NCBI RefSeq assembly: GCF_017603965.1
Contig: NZ_CP071955.1
Span: 992,001 to 1,056,000 of the forward strand
DNA: 64,000 nucleotides
Direction: 5' to 3'
DNA from: Xanthomonas fragariae
GTDB taxonomy: Bacteria; Pseudomonadota; Gammaproteobacteria; Xanthomonadales; Xanthomonadaceae
The notes beneath the pieces are model-generated. The model was not told where the DNA came from. It did no database searches and was given only the letters and a program-made list of their open reading frames with translations. The translations under genes were made by a program, and so were the position numbers. Of this stretch, positions 50,432 through 60,115 are shown piece after piece; within the stretch, counting starts at the first letter, position 1; the number at the start of each line of letters is the position of its first letter.

Positions 50432-50607
50432 TTCCCCCCGGCCTCGGATCGCCGACAGGCCGCCGCTGTCGCTCCCTTGCGTCAAGGGGGCAGGCACTCC
50501 GCGTAGCGGAGGGACGGGGGTCCTGGAGGAACGCAGCGCGGACATCGGCTCACGCTGGTTCCGATGCGTCCGAAGCCGGCCCAACACATTACGAAGGACT
50601 CAACGAA

Positions 50608-51483
50608 ATGTCCGTTTTGATCAACAAGAACACCAAGGTGATCGTGCAGGGCTTTACCGGCCAGCAGGGCACCTTCCACGCCACTCAGATGATCGAGTAC
50701 GGCACCCAGGTCGTCGGCGGCGTGACGCCGGGCAAGGGCGGCACCACGCATATCGACCTGCCGGTGTTCAACACCGTGGCCGATGCCGTGCAGAGCACCG
50801 GCGCCGATGCATCGGTGATCTACGTGCCGCCGCCGTATGCGGCCGATGCGATCCTGGAAGCGGCTGCGGCCGGTATCAAGGTCATCGTGTGCATCACCGA
50901 GGGCATCCCGGTGCTGGACATGCTGCGCGTCAAGAACGTGCTGACCCGTTCGCATCCGCAGACCGTGCTGATCGGGCCGAACTGCCCCGGCGTGATCACC
51001 CCGGGCGAGTGCAAGATCGGCATCATGCCGGGCCACATCCACAAGCCGGGCAAGATCGGCATCGTGTCGCGCTCGGGCACGCTGACTTATGAAGCGGTCA
51101 AGCAGACCACCGAAGTCGGCCTGGGCCAGTCCACGTGCATTGGTATCGGTGGCGACCCGATCAACGGCCTGAACTTCGTCGACTGCCTCAAGCTGTTCAA
51201 CGAAGACCCGCAGACCGAAGGCATCATCATGGTCGGCGAAATCGGCGGCGACGCCGAGGAAGCCGGTGCCGAGTACATCAAACAGTTCGTGAACAAGCCG
51301 GTTGTCGGTTTCATTGCCGGCGCCTCGGCTCCGGCCGGCAAGCGCATGGGCCATGCCGGTGCGATCGCATCGGGCGGCAAGGGCACCGCCGAAGGCAAGT
51401 TTGCTGCGATGGAGGCTGCTGGCGTCAAGACCGTCCGTTCGCCGGGCGATCTGGGTGCCGCGATTGCTGCGCTGGTGAAGTAA
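50608..51483 (+). CDS. sucD: Succinate-CoA ligase (ADP-forming) subunit alpha
   Basis: The 291-residue protein has the CoA-binding Rossmann fold ([22 protein letters not shown], near 12-33), [20 protein letters not shown], and the phospho-histidine in [20 protein letters not shown]. It is the partner of SucC. A terminator follows at 51516-51542. Confidence 0.96.
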   Translation: MSVLINKNTKVIVQGFTGQQGTFHATQMIEYGTQVVGGVTPGKGGTTHIDLPVFNTVADAVQSTGADASVIYVPPPYAADAILEAAAAGIKVIVCITEGIPVLDMLRVKNVLTRSHPQTVLIGPNCPGVITPGECKIGIMPGHIHKPGKIGIVSRSGTLTYEAVKQTTEVGLGQSTCIGIGGDPINGLNFVDCLKLFNEDPQTEGIIMVGEIGGDAEEAGAEYIKQFVNKPVVGFIAGASAPAGKRMGHAGAIASGGKGTAEGKFAAMEAAGVKTVRSPGDLGAAIAALVK

Positions 51484-51515
51484 GCACGCATCGCGCGCAA
51501 GCGTGTGCGTAGGAG

Positions 51516-51542
51516 AGGCCGCCTTCTGGCGGCCTTTTTTTG
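51516..51542 (+). terminator. Rho-independent terminator of sucCD
   Basis: AGGCCGCC and GGCGGCCT form a stem around TTCT, followed by a run of T, about 32 bases after the sucD stop. Confidence 0.88.
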
Positions 51543-51613
51543 GCTCGCGTTGCCCTCATCCGCCCTTCGGGCAGCTTCTTCCGCAGGCGGGAGAAGAGCA
51601 GGCGGGAGAAGAG

Positions 51614-51970
51614 ATGGTGCGCGTGAGTTGCGATGTCGCGTTCGAGCAACGGCAACACCAGCAGCAGTTGTGCATGAGCGCGTTGAGGCGCTGCCTCCAG
51701 AAATTTCCGGCTCTGGTATCGCCTGCGCGATTGGCGTCTGTTGGTTTCAAGTTTCGGCGGCAATGCCCGATCGGGCCCTACATCGCAGATTCCGCCTGCC
51801 TGAGGCCAGTGTTGGTCGTCGAGTCCGATGGCAGTCAGCACCTGGACGTCTGCTTCGATGCCGCGCACGGTCTACCTGCGCCGGGAAGGCTTTGAGTTGC
51901 TGCGCTTCTGGAATAATGACGTGCTGATGCGCACCGACGTCGTGTGTGACGCAATTGCGCGACGTCGGTG
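51614..51970 (+). pseudogene. Decayed DUF559 (restriction-endonuclease-like) gene
   Basis: Pieces of a DUF559 protein appear in successive frames. GFKFRRQ-like and CPIGPYIADSACLRPVLVVESDGSQHLDVCFDA lie in one frame. TVYLRREGFELLRFWNNDVLMRTDVVCDAIARR lies in another after a shift near 51862-51866. Upstream, LRCRVRATATPA and ALRRCLQKFPAL are in yet other frames. The family core (PIGPYIADF...ELDG.QH...R...L...GF.VLRFWN.EV) is therefore present but broken at several points. DUF559 proteins are short PD-(D/E)XK-like (Vsr-type) proteins of mostly unknown role. Confidence 0.75.
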
Positions 51971-52032
51971 CGTTGCCCGCTTTTCTTTCTTTCCTGCCAG
52001 CATCCAGCAGGAACCTGCAAAAGGCCGCTGAT

Positions 52033-53673
52033 ATGTCCCAAACCCTCCGCATCGCCATGGCTCAATTCGACTTCCCGGTCGGCGCCGTGGCGCACAATAC
52101 CGATCGCATCATCGCGTTCATTTCGGCGGCGCGTGACGAGTTCGACGCGGACATCGTGCTGTTTCCCGAGTTGGCCATCAGTGGCTATCCGCCGGAAGAT
52201 CTGCTGCTGCGGCCTGGGTTTCTCGCGCATTGCCAAGAAGCACTGGCGCGCATCGCGGCCAGCACGCGCGGCATTGTGGCGGTGGTCGGTTGGCCGCAGA
52301 GCGCCGCCAGCGTGGTCTATAACGCGGCCAGCGTATTGCGCGACGGGCGCATCGAGGTCACCTACCGCAAGCGCGAATTGCCCAATTACGCAGTGTTCGA
52401 CGAGCGCCGCTATTTCGACGTCGATCCGGATGGCAGGAGCTGTGTGGTCACGATCCAGGGCGTGCAGGTGGGCGTGGTGATCTGCGAAGACCTGTGGTTT
52501 GCCGAGCCGCTAGCCAAGACCGTGCAGGCCGGCGCCGAGCTGGTGCTCGTGCCTAACGCCTCGCCGTACGAGCGAGGCAAGCATGCGCAACGCGATGCCT
52601 TGCTGGCCGAGCGCACGCGCCAGAGCGGGGCGGCAATCGCTTATCTCAACGTGGTCGGCGGGCAGGATGCATTGGTGTTCGATGGTGCATCGGTGGTGGC
52701 CGATGGCGACGGCACCGTGCATCCGGCCGCCTCGGCGTTTGTGGACCAGTGGCTGGTGGTGGACTACGCTGCCGGCGAGCGCAGCTTCACGCCGGTGATG
52801 TGGGTGGACGATGGCGATGAGAGCATGGACGCGCTGGCTTGGCGCGCGGTGGTGCGCGGGCTGCAGGACTATTGCCGCAAGAACGGCTTCAGCAAGGTCT
52901 GGCTGGGTTTGTCCGGCGGAATCGACTCGGCGCTGGTGTTGGCGATGGCAGTCGATGCGCTGGGTGGCGACAACGTCACCGCCGTGCGCCTGCCATCGCG
53001 CTACACCGCAGACTTGTCCAACGATCTGGCCGACGAGCAATGTCGCGCGTTGGGCGTCAAGCTGGAAACCATCGCGATCGAGCCGGCCTTCGAAGGGTTG
53101 CTCGCCGCGCTGGGGCCGATGTTCGATGGCACCCAGCCGGACATCACCGAAGAAAACCTGCAGTCGCGCAGCCGTGGAGTGATCCTGATGGCGCTGTCCA
53201 ACAAGTTCGGCGGGCTGTTGCTGACCACCGGTAACAAGAGCGAGTACGCGGTGGGCTACGCCACCATCTACGGCGATATGTGCGGTGGCTACGCACCGCT
53301 CAAGGATTTGTACAAGACGGAGGTGTTCGGCCTGGCCAAGTGGCGCAACACCGTGGGCGGCGCGCCGGTGATTCCGCCTGCAGTCATCGCGCGCGCGCCC
53401 TCGGCCGAGTTGCGCGACAACCAGACCGACCAGGATTCGCTGCCGCCGTACGATGTGCTCGACGGAATTTTGTATCGCTATGTCGATCAGGAGCAGTCGC
53501 GCGAGGACATCGTCGCCGCCGGCTACGCGGCCGACACGGTCGAGCAGGTACTGCGGCTGGTACGGCTCAACGAGTGGAAGCGCCATCAGTCCGCACCGGG
53601 ACCCAAGGTGTCGCGACGCGCATTCGGTCGCGAGCGGCGCTATCCGATCACCAATGGGTATTGTGGCCAGTAG
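52033..53673 (+). CDS. nadE: Glutamine-dependent NAD+ synthetase
   Basis: The 546-residue two-domain enzyme has an N-terminal nitrilase-fold glutaminase (about 1-260) with the catalytic Glu in VLFPELAISGYPPEDLLLRP, Lys in TYRKRELPNYAVFDERRYF and Cys in GVVICEDLWF. The C-terminal synthetase (about 280-546) has the PP-loop LGLSGGIDSALVLAMAVDALG and TTGNKSEYAVGYATIYGDM. It makes NAD+ from deamido-NAD, taking ammonia from glutamine. The ATG at 52033 is chosen; upstream codons overlap the DUF559 remnant. Confidence 0.95.
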   Translation: MSQTLRIAMAQFDFPVGAVAHNTDRIIAFISAARDEFDADIVLFPELAISGYPPEDLLLRPGFLAHCQEALARIAASTRGIVAVVGWPQSAASVVYNAASVLRDGRIEVTYRKRELPNYAVFDERRYFDVDPDGRSCVVTIQGVQVGVVICEDLWFAEPLAKTVQAGAELVLVPNASPYERGKHAQRDALLAERTRQSGAAIAYLNVVGGQDALVFDGASVVADGDGTVHPAASAFVDQWLVVDYAAGERSFTPVMWVDDGDESMDALAWRAVVRGLQDYCRKNGFSKVWLGLSGGIDSALVLAMAVDALGGDNVTAVRLPSRYTADLSNDLADEQCRALGVKLETIAIEPAFEGLLAALGPMFDGTQPDITEENLQSRSRGVILMALSNKFGGLLLTTGNKSEYAVGYATIYGDMCGGYAPLKDLYKTEVFGLAKWRNTVGGAPVIPPAVIARAPSAELRDNQTDQDSLPPYDVLDGILYRYVDQEQSREDIVAAGYAADTVEQVLRLVRLNEWKRHQSAPGPKVSRRAFGRERRYPITNGYCGQ

Positions 53674-53786
53674 CGCAATAAGTTAAGGCGACAGACACAC
53701 GGCATCGGCGCAACGACATTGGATCGCATCCTCCAGGCAACGCCTGCACCGCGGAGCTCGCGCCGAACATCCACTAGTCACGAAAT

Positions 53787-53812
53787 AAAAAAGGGGCCTT
53801 TCGGCCCCTTTA
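53787..53812. terminator. Bidirectional terminator between nadE and bamD
   Basis: AAAAGGGGCC and GGCCCCTTT pair around TTTC with A-rich and T-rich flanks. It lies between convergent nadE and bamD and can serve both. Confidence 0.88.
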
Positions 53813-53840
53813 TGTGTTCAGCTCAGCGTCGACTGAAATC

Positions 53841-54722
53841 TCAATCGCGATTCATCTGCGCATTGCGCTGGCCGCTCGCGGCAGATTTCTCGCCAGCAAA
53901 CGGGTTGAGCTTGCGCAGCGCCCACGGATACTTCGGCCAGTCGCCGGTCAGCCAAGGGTGCTGCGGGCTATTGAGCTCCAGTACGCGGCGTGCGTCTGCG
54001 GCCAGGGTCTTGTTGCCCAGGCGCGTGTAGGCCTCGGCCAGCACGGCGACGGCGTCGTACTGGTACGCGCTCTGCGGGTAGGTTTCCAGCAAGTAGTTGG
54101 CACGGCCGGCTGCCGATACCCAGGCATCGCGACGTAGGTAGTACAACGCGTTGTCCAGTTCGTGCTGGGCGAAGATGTCGCGTAGCTCGATCATCCGTTT
54201 GCGCGCATCTGCCGCGTAACGGCTGTTCGGGTAGCGGTCGGTAACGGTGTTGAAGTCGTTGTAGGCCTGCTGCGGCGACGACAGGTCGCGACGGCTCGGA
54301 TCCAGCGACCACACGCGGCGCAGGAACACCGTGTCGCGGTTGCTGTTGGCCAGCCCACGCAGGTAGTACAGATACGAGATGTTGCGATGGGTTGGGTAAG
54401 TACGGATGAAGCGATCCACGCTGGACACCGTATCGTCGTGCTTGCCAGCCTTGTACTGGGCGTAGGCGGTTTCGATCATCGCCTGCTCGGTGTACGGGCC
54501 ATAGGGGTACTGGGCGATGAGGCGCTTGAAGCTGGCTTCGGCACCGGCCCAGTTGCCTTTCTCCATCAACCCATGGCCCTTGCCGTAGAGCTGCTCGACC
54601 GGCATGCCCTCGTCGGGATTTTTGTCCTTGGTGCCGCGGTGGCAGCCGGTGACGACGAACGCCATGACCAGCATGAGGGCGATGAGGCGCGCAGGCGCGT
54701 AAAACGTGGACCGTCGGATCAT
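53841..54722 (-). CDS. bamD: Outer membrane assembly lipoprotein BamD
   Basis: The 293-residue lipoprotein has a signal ending in the lipobox VVTGC (Cys27) and five TPR-like repeats (about 40-245), including PVEQLYGKGHGLMEKGNWAGAEASFKRLIAQYPYGPYTEQA and YPNSRYAADARKRMIEL. A roughly 45-residue C-terminal tail follows. BamD is the essential lipoprotein of the BAM complex that folds barrel proteins such as the OmpA and TonB proteins in this window. It is divergent from rluD, as in other gamma-proteobacteria. Confidence 0.94.
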   Translation of the reverse strand: MIRRSTFYAPARLIALMLVMAFVVTGCHRGTKDKNPDEGMPVEQLYGKGHGLMEKGNWAGAEASFKRLIAQYPYGPYTEQAMIETAYAQYKAGKHDDTVSSVDRFIRTYPTHRNISYLYYLRGLANSNRDTVFLRRVWSLDPSRRDLSSPQQAYNDFNTVTDRYPNSRYAADARKRMIELRDIFAQHELDNALYYLRRDAWVSAAGRANYLLETYPQSAYQYDAVAVLAEAYTRLGNKTLAADARRVLELNSPQHPWLTGDWPKYPWALRKLNPFAGEKSAASGQRNAQMNRD

Positions 54723-54842
54723 GGGTCTGGGCAGGACGCATCAGGAAAACCAGAGCGCGATGATAGCCTAGTGGCCTGTCCGGCGACTGACTTCCGCCGT
54801 CCAGGCCGCCAAATTCCCGCTTTTGCCTGAGTGTCCGTGTCC

Positions 54843-55838
54843 ATGTCCGACCCATCTGCCCAATCCCTCGCCCCGTCCATCCGCCAGGCCATCGTGCCCG
54901 ACAGCGCCGCAGGACGCCGTTTCGACGCGGTGCTGGCCGAGTTGTTCCCCGAATTCTCGCGCTCGCGGCTGTCGGAGTGGATCAAGTCCGGCGATGCGCT
55001 GTTGGATGGCGAAATGGCGCGTCCGCGCGACACCTTGCGCGGCGGCGAGAGCGTACAGGTGCAGGTGGTGCTGGAAACCCAGACCCACGCCGCGCCGCAG
55101 GACATCGCGTTGAACGTGTTGTACGAAGACGACCAGGTGCTGGTGATCGACAAGCCCGCGGGTCTGGTGGTGCATCCGGGCGCTGGCAATCCGGACGGCA
55201 CTCTGGTCAACGCCTTGCTGTTCCGCGACCCGGCGCTGTCGGCCGTGCCGCGCGCTGGCGTGGTGCATCGCCTGGACAAGGACACCAGCGGCGTGATGGT
55301 GGTCGCACGCACCCTGCAGGCGCAGACCGCGCTGGTGGAGCAGCTGTCCGCACGCGACGTGCATCGCCAGTATCTGGCAGTCGTGGTGGGAGCGCTGGTG
55401 TCCGGTGGCACCGCCAATGCGCCGATCGACCGCCACCCGCGCGATCGCCTGAAGATGGCAGTGCGCGATGATGGCCGCGATGCAGTCACCCATTACCGCC
55501 TGCGCGAGCGCTTCCGCGCGCACACTGCGCTGGAATGCCGCCTGGAAACCGGGCGTACCCATCAGATCCGCGTGCATATGGCGCACCTGAAATCGCCGAT
55601 TGTCGGCGACCCGCTGTACGGTGGCGCGCTCAAGCTGCCCAAGGGCGCCACCGACGAACTGGTGCACGAGCTGCGCACCTTCAAGCGTCAGGCGCTGCAT
55701 GCCGAAACGCTGGAGTTCCTGCATCCGGTGAGCGGCGAGCCGGTGCGCGTCAGCGCGCCGGTGCCTGCCGACCTGCAGCGGCTGATGACCGCGCTGCGCG
55801 AGGACGGTGCGCACGCAGCCGAGCTGGCGCGCCGCTGA
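54843..55838 (+). CDS. rluD: 23S rRNA pseudouridine synthase RluD
   Basis: The 331-residue protein has an N-terminal S4 domain (about 15-80, [26 protein letters not shown]) and a catalytic domain with [15 protein letters not shown], the active aspartate in [19 protein letters not shown], and [26 protein letters not shown]. RluD modifies U1911, U1915 and U1917 in helix 69 of 23S rRNA. GTG codons at 54831 and 54837 are alternative starts; I use the ATG at 54843. pgeF follows 13 bases after the stop. Confidence 0.93.
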   Translation: MSDPSAQSLAPSIRQAIVPDSAAGRRFDAVLAELFPEFSRSRLSEWIKSGDALLDGEMARPRDTLRGGESVQVQVVLETQTHAAPQDIALNVLYEDDQVLVIDKPAGLVVHPGAGNPDGTLVNALLFRDPALSAVPRAGVVHRLDKDTSGVMVVARTLQAQTALVEQLSARDVHRQYLAVVVGALVSGGTANAPIDRHPRDRLKMAVRDDGRDAVTHYRLRERFRAHTALECRLETGRTHQIRVHMAHLKSPIVGDPLYGGALKLPKGATDELVHELRTFKRQALHAETLEFLHPVSGEPVRVSAPVPADLQRLMTALREDGAHAAELARR

Positions 55839-55851
55839 GGTGACGCTCGCC

Positions 55852-56652
55852 ATGCCTTTCATCCTGTCGGCCAATTGGCCGGCGCCGCCGCGTATCCGCG
55901 CCCTGACCACGCTGCGCTACGGCCTGGGCGAATCGCTGGCGCCGTTCGATACGCTCAACCTCGGCAACTGCAGTAGTGCAGAGGGCGATGTGCCCGCGCG
56001 GGTGGCGCGTAACCGAGCGCTGTTGGTCGAGGCGTTGGCACTGCCGAGCACGCCACACTGGCTGCGTCAGGTGCATGGTGTGGAGGTAGTGCGCGTCGAG
56101 GCACCACCAGTTGCCGCCTGCACACGCGATGGCGTGGTAAATGTCGCGCTGGATGCGCAAGAACCTGTCGCCGATGCGGCCGTAGCTGATGTGCCCGGTG
56201 TGGTACTGGCGATCCTTACCGCCGATTGTCTGCCGGTGGTGCTCGCCGCCATCGATGGCAGCGAGGTAGCCGCCGCGCACGCCGGTTGGCGTGGGTTGGC
56301 CGATGGCATGCTGGAGCGCAGCGTCGCCGCCATGCGCACGCCGCCGCAGCACGTGGTGGCGTGGTTAGGGCCGGCAGCGGGGCCGCAGGTGTACGAAATC
56401 GGCGAGGAGGTGTTCAACGCTTTCCTCGCGCACGATACGCAAGCGCAAGCTGCGTTTGTCGCGACCTGTCCGGGACATTGGTTGGTGGATTTGTATGCGC
56501 TGGCACGTCAGCGTTTGCAGCATGCCGGTGTGCCGATGAGCGCTATCCACGGGGGTGGCCTATGCACCATTTCCGATCCACAACGCTTCTTCTCGCATCG
56601 CCGCGATCGCCGCAGCGGACGCATGGCCACACTGGCCTGGATCGCGCCTTGA
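55852..56652 (+). CDS. pgeF: Multicopper-polyphenol-oxidase-fold protein PgeF (YfiH)
   Basis: The 266-residue Cu-oxidase_4 family protein has RQVHGVEVVRVEA, the metal-site LAILTADCLPVVLAA and VAAAHAGWRGLADGMLE, a WLGPAAGPQVYEIGEEV block, and the C-terminal HGGGLCTISDPQRFFSHRRDRRSGRMA. E. coli YfiH corrects peptidoglycan precursors with L-Ser instead of L-Ala, or removes such errors (amidase/editing role). It follows rluD as in E. coli. The ATG at 55852 is preceded by GAGGTGACG. Confidence 0.92.
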   Translation: MPFILSANWPAPPRIRALTTLRYGLGESLAPFDTLNLGNCSSAEGDVPARVARNRALLVEALALPSTPHWLRQVHGVEVVRVEAPPVAACTRDGVVNVALDAQEPVADAAVADVPGVVLAILTADCLPVVLAAIDGSEVAAAHAGWRGLADGMLERSVAAMRTPPQHVVAWLGPAAGPQVYEIGEEVFNAFLAHDTQAQAAFVATCPGHWLVDLYALARQRLQHAGVPMSAIHGGGLCTISDPQRFFSHRRDRRSGRMATLAWIAP

Positions 56653-56927
56653 GCACGCCGCTCTAAGGACCACCGTTCCAAGCTGCGCGCCCGATACACC
56701 GGAAATACCCAAAATCCGAACGGACGAGCGAAATTGCCGCTTGTGCCGGAGCGCAGACGATGAAGACTTCTCGCCACCACGTGCAGCGGTACCCTGGTCC
56801 GGTGCGAGGCGCCAGCTTCGCACCGTGAATGAGCCACTGTCCCGGTAGGAGAAGGGAAGGGCATGTCTCGGTGCGCCGGTGTGACTTCATCGCGCTGGAT
56901 TGCGTCAAACAACCCGTCGACATCAAC

Positions 56928-58295
56928 TCATATATCTGCAAGCGCTTGCAGATAGCGTTGACGCCAGTGATTGATGTTGTTCTTGCGCAGGTGATCCATC
57001 ATCGCCCGCCAGCGCTCGATGCGCGTCGCCAACGGCATGCTCGCTGCCGTGGCGATCGCATCGGCCACGCCGTCCAGGTCATGCGGATTGACCAGCAATG
57101 CCTCTTTCATTTCATCGGCCGCACCTGCCAACAGCGAGAGCACCAGCACGCCCGGGTTCGCAGGATCCTGCGCGGCCACGAACTCCTTGGCGACCAAATT
57201 CATGCCATCGCGTAATGGCGTCACCAGGCCAACTGCGGCCGCACGATAAAAACCGGTCAATGTGGCGTGGCTGAAGTTCTGATTGACGTAGCGCAGCGGC
57301 GTCCAATCCGGCTCGGCGTGCCCACCGTTGATGTGGCCGGCGATCTGCTCCAGCTGCCCGCGTAGTTGGCGATATTCGTTGACGTCGCCGCGCGACACCG
57401 GTGCGATCTGCAGATAGGTCAGGCTGCCGGATTGATCCGGGTAACGCTCCAGATAGCGCTCGAAACCCTGGAAGCGCTCCGGCAATCCTTTGGAATAATC
57501 CAGCCGGTCCACGCCGATCGCCAACTGGCGGCCACGCAAACTTTCGCGTAGATCGCGCACCGCCTGCTTGCCGACCGAGGCCTTGGCCTGATTGGCGATC
57601 AGATCGGTATCGATGCCGATCGGAAAGGCCGCAGCGCTGAAACGACGCCCGCCCGGGCCTTCGACGAGATCGCCTTCCAGAATGCGGCCACCGCCGAACA
57701 GACGCACATACGCCTTGAAACGCTCGGCATCGCGCTGGGTCTGGAAGCCGACCAGATCGTAGGCATAGAAGGTGCTGAACAAGCGCGCATGATCGGGCAT
57801 GGCCTGCATCAAGTCGGCCGAGGGCATCGGTACGTGCAGGAAAAAGCCCATCTTGCAGCCCACACCCAGCTCGCGCAGCATCGTGCCCAGCGGAATCATG
57901 TGGTAATCGTGGATCCACAGCGTGTCGCTATCTTTGAGCAATGGCGCCAGCTTCTGGGCGAACAGCCGGTTGACGCGCATATAGCCTTCGCGGGTGGCGC
58001 GGTCGTAATCGACCAGATCCAGACGGAAGTGCAGCAGCGGCCACAGCGTACGATTGGCGAAGCCGTTGTAGTACGAATCCATGTCGCGCTTGTTGAGGTC
58101 CATGGTGACGAACTTGATGTCGCCTTCGGTCTGTTCGTGCATGCCGCCGCTATCGCCGCGTACGGTCTTGCCACTCCAGCCGAACCACATACCGCCGCGC
58201 TCCTTGAGCGCTGCCAACAAGCCAACCGCCAGACCGCCGGCACGGTTCTCGCCGGGCACTGCAACGCGATTGGATACCACCACCAAACGACTCAT
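56928..58295 (-). CDS. otsA: Trehalose-6-phosphate synthase OtsA
   Basis: The 455-residue GT20 protein starts [14 protein letters not shown] and has [23 protein letters not shown] (N-terminal glycine loop), [36 protein letters not shown], and [17 protein letters not shown] (donor site). It joins UDP-glucose (or another NDP-glucose) to glucose 6-phosphate. Its start overlaps the GH15 gene stop by four bases. It is the last gene of the otsB-GH15-otsA operon. Trehalose protects against osmotic and drying stress. Confidence 0.95.
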   Translation of the reverse strand: MSRLVVVSNRVAVPGENRAGGLAVGLLAALKERGGMWFGWSGKTVRGDSGGMHEQTEGDIKFVTMDLNKRDMDSYYNGFANRTLWPLLHFRLDLVDYDRATREGYMRVNRLFAQKLAPLLKDSDTLWIHDYHMIPLGTMLRELGVGCKMGFFLHVPMPSADLMQAMPDHARLFSTFYAYDLVGFQTQRDAERFKAYVRLFGGGRILEGDLVEGPGGRRFSAAAFPIGIDTDLIANQAKASVGKQAVRDLRESLRGRQLAIGVDRLDYSKGLPERFQGFERYLERYPDQSGSLTYLQIAPVSRGDVNEYRQLRGQLEQIAGHINGGHAEPDWTPLRYVNQNFSHATLTGFYRAAAVGLVTPLRDGMNLVAKEFVAAQDPANPGVLVLSLLAGAADEMKEALLVNPHDLDGVADAIATAASMPLATRIERWRAMMDHLRKNNINHWRQRYLQALADI

Positions 58296-60070
58296 GACGC
58301 CTCCTGCCAGCTCCGCGACAAGCGCATCGCTGCAATGATCAACCCCACATGCGAATAGGTCTGAGGGAAATTTCCCCAGGCTTCGCCGTCTTCAAACGAT
58401 AGATCCTCCGATAGCAAGCCGAGGTGATTGCGGCGCAAGAGAATGCGCTCGAACAATTCACGCGCCTCGTCCTTGCGACCGATCGCGGCCAGCGCGTCGA
58501 TGTACCAGAATGTGCAGATGGTGAAGCTGGTTTCCGGCTCACCGAAGTCATCCGGCGCGATGTAGCGATACAGCGCATCGCCATGCTTGAGCACGCGACC
58601 GACCGCTTCCACGGTGCGCATGAAGCGGCTGTCGTCGTTGGCGACGATGCCGATATCGGCCAGCAACAGCAGCGATGCATCCAGACGGTGGCCACCGAGC
58701 GTATCGGTGAAGTGGCCGTGTTCTTCGCTCCAGGCTTCAGACAACACGCGCTCGCGAATGCTGTCGGCGCGTTCGCGCCAATACACGCTGCGCTCGGGCA
58801 GGACAAGCCGGTCGGCGATCTTGGACAGGCGATCGCAGGCCGCCCAGCACATCGCGGCGGTATAGGTATGCACTTCGGCGCGGCCGCGGAATTCCCACAG
58901 GCCGGCATCGGGCACATTGTGCAGCGCGTATGCGCGCTCGCCCAATGGCTCCAGACGGCGGAAGGTGTCCGCATCGCCTGGATCCTTCAAACGCAGATCG
59001 AAGAACAGTTGCGTGGAGGCCAGCACCACGCTGCCGTAGACGTCGTGCTGCTGCTGGATCCAGGCCAGGTTGCCACGCCGCACCGGGCCCATACCCCGAT
59101 AGCCCTTCATCGTGTCGACTTCGTGCTCTTCCAGCTGCGATTCGAAACCGATACCGTACAGCGGTTGCAGGGTGCCGTCGCTGGTGGCGATATTGAAGAT
59201 GTAGCCGATGAATTGCTCCATCGTACGCGTAGCGCCGAGCCGGTTGAGCGCACGCACCACAAACCCCGCATCGCGCAACCAGCAATAACGGTAATCCCAA
59301 TTGCGCGGCGTATTCGGCGCTTCCGGAATCGAAGTGGTCATCGCGGCGATGATCGCGCCGCTGTCTTCGTACTGGCACAACTTGAGCGTGATCGCACTGC
59401 GGATCACAGCGTCCTGCCAGTCCAAGGGGATCGACAGATAACGCACCCATTCGCGCCAATATTCTTCGGTGCGTTCCTGCGCTTCCTGCACATAGCCGCT
59501 GAGAGAGCGAGTCAGTGATTCATCGACGCCCAACACCAGATTCACCGGGTGGCTGAGTACGAACGGCAAACCGTCACGCACGAACCGCACCGGTACATCG
59601 GTGGTCAGGCGCAGGGTGAATTCCGGCAACATCCAACGGATGTGATTGCTGCCCCAGGTGGTATCGGGGGTACGGCCACCCCAATCGGCCAGCGGGCGTG
59701 CGCGCACCACGATGCGCGGGTTGCCAGCCAGGGGGCGAATCTGCCGGATGATGCTCACCGGCCGATAGAAACGGCCGTTATTGCGCCAGCGCGGTGCGAA
59801 GTCGATGACTTCCACTTCGCCACCGTGGCGATCGCGCAAGACGGTGCGCAGCACTGCGGTATTGGGTAGGTAGTGTTGCTCGCTGCCGACGAAATCTTCC
59901 AGCTCCACGGCAAAGTCCCCACCTTCGCCCTTGGGCGAAAGCAACGAGCAGAACGCCGGGTCGCCGTCGAAGGCCGGCAGGCAACTCCACACCACATGTG
60001 CCTGCCGATCGACCAATGCACCGAAGCTGCAGTTGCCTATAACGCCCAGATCCAGGTTTGGCTTGGTCAT
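58292..60070 (-). CDS. GH15 glycoside hydrolase (glucoamylase / trehalase type) in the trehalose operon
   Basis: The 592-residue protein begins MTKPNLDLGVIGNCSFGALVD. An N-terminal beta-sandwich (about 1-220) precedes the (alpha/alpha)6 barrel, with NWDYRYCWLRDAGFVVRALNRLG, QGLW/FEFRGRAEVHTY-like region and LSEAWSEEHGHFTDTLGGHRLDASLLLL holding the catalytic acid/base pair. GH15 includes glucoamylases, dextran dextrinases and actinobacterial trehalases. The location between otsA and otsB makes a trehalase or trehalose-related hydrolase the most likely role. It overlaps otsA by ATGA and starts 45 bases after the otsB stop. Confidence 0.88.
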   Translation of the reverse strand: MTKPNLDLGVIGNCSFGALVDRQAHVVWSCLPAFDGDPAFCSLLSPKGEGGDFAVELEDFVGSEQHYLPNTAVLRTVLRDRHGGEVEVIDFAPRWRNNGRFYRPVSIIRQIRPLAGNPRIVVRARPLADWGGRTPDTTWGSNHIRWMLPEFTLRLTTDVPVRFVRDGLPFVLSHPVNLVLGVDESLTRSLSGYVQEAQERTEEYWREWVRYLSIPLDWQDAVIRSAITLKLCQYEDSGAIIAAMTTSIPEAPNTPRNWDYRYCWLRDAGFVVRALNRLGATRTMEQFIGYIFNIATSDGTLQPLYGIGFESQLEEHEVDTMKGYRGMGPVRRGNLAWIQQQHDVYGSVVLASTQLFFDLRLKDPGDADTFRRLEPLGERAYALHNVPDAGLWEFRGRAEVHTYTAAMCWAACDRLSKIADRLVLPERSVYWRERADSIRERVLSEAWSEEHGHFTDTLGGHRLDASLLLLADIGIVANDDSRFMRTVEAVGRVLKHGDALYRYIAPDDFGEPETSFTICTFWYIDALAAIGRKDEARELFERILLRRNHLGLLSEDLSFEDGEAWGNFPQTYSHVGLIIAAMRLSRSWQEAS

Positions 60071-60115
60071 GGAGTGCGGACGATCCTATGTAAGACGAGA
60101 GGAGGCGCGCTGCGA

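Larger units (their letters stand above)
51484..52032. other. Region between sucD and nadE holding a decayed DUF559 gene
   Basis: After the sucD terminator, 549 bases contain no intact gene. Most of it is the DUF559 remnant at 51614-51970. Confidence 0.5.

Noticed and set aside
49283..50587. 434-codon minus-strand frame opposite sucC
   Set aside because: Antisense shadow of a fully supported sucC gene.
52510..53586. 358-codon minus-strand frame opposite nadE
   Set aside because: Antisense shadow of nadE; no features of a real protein.
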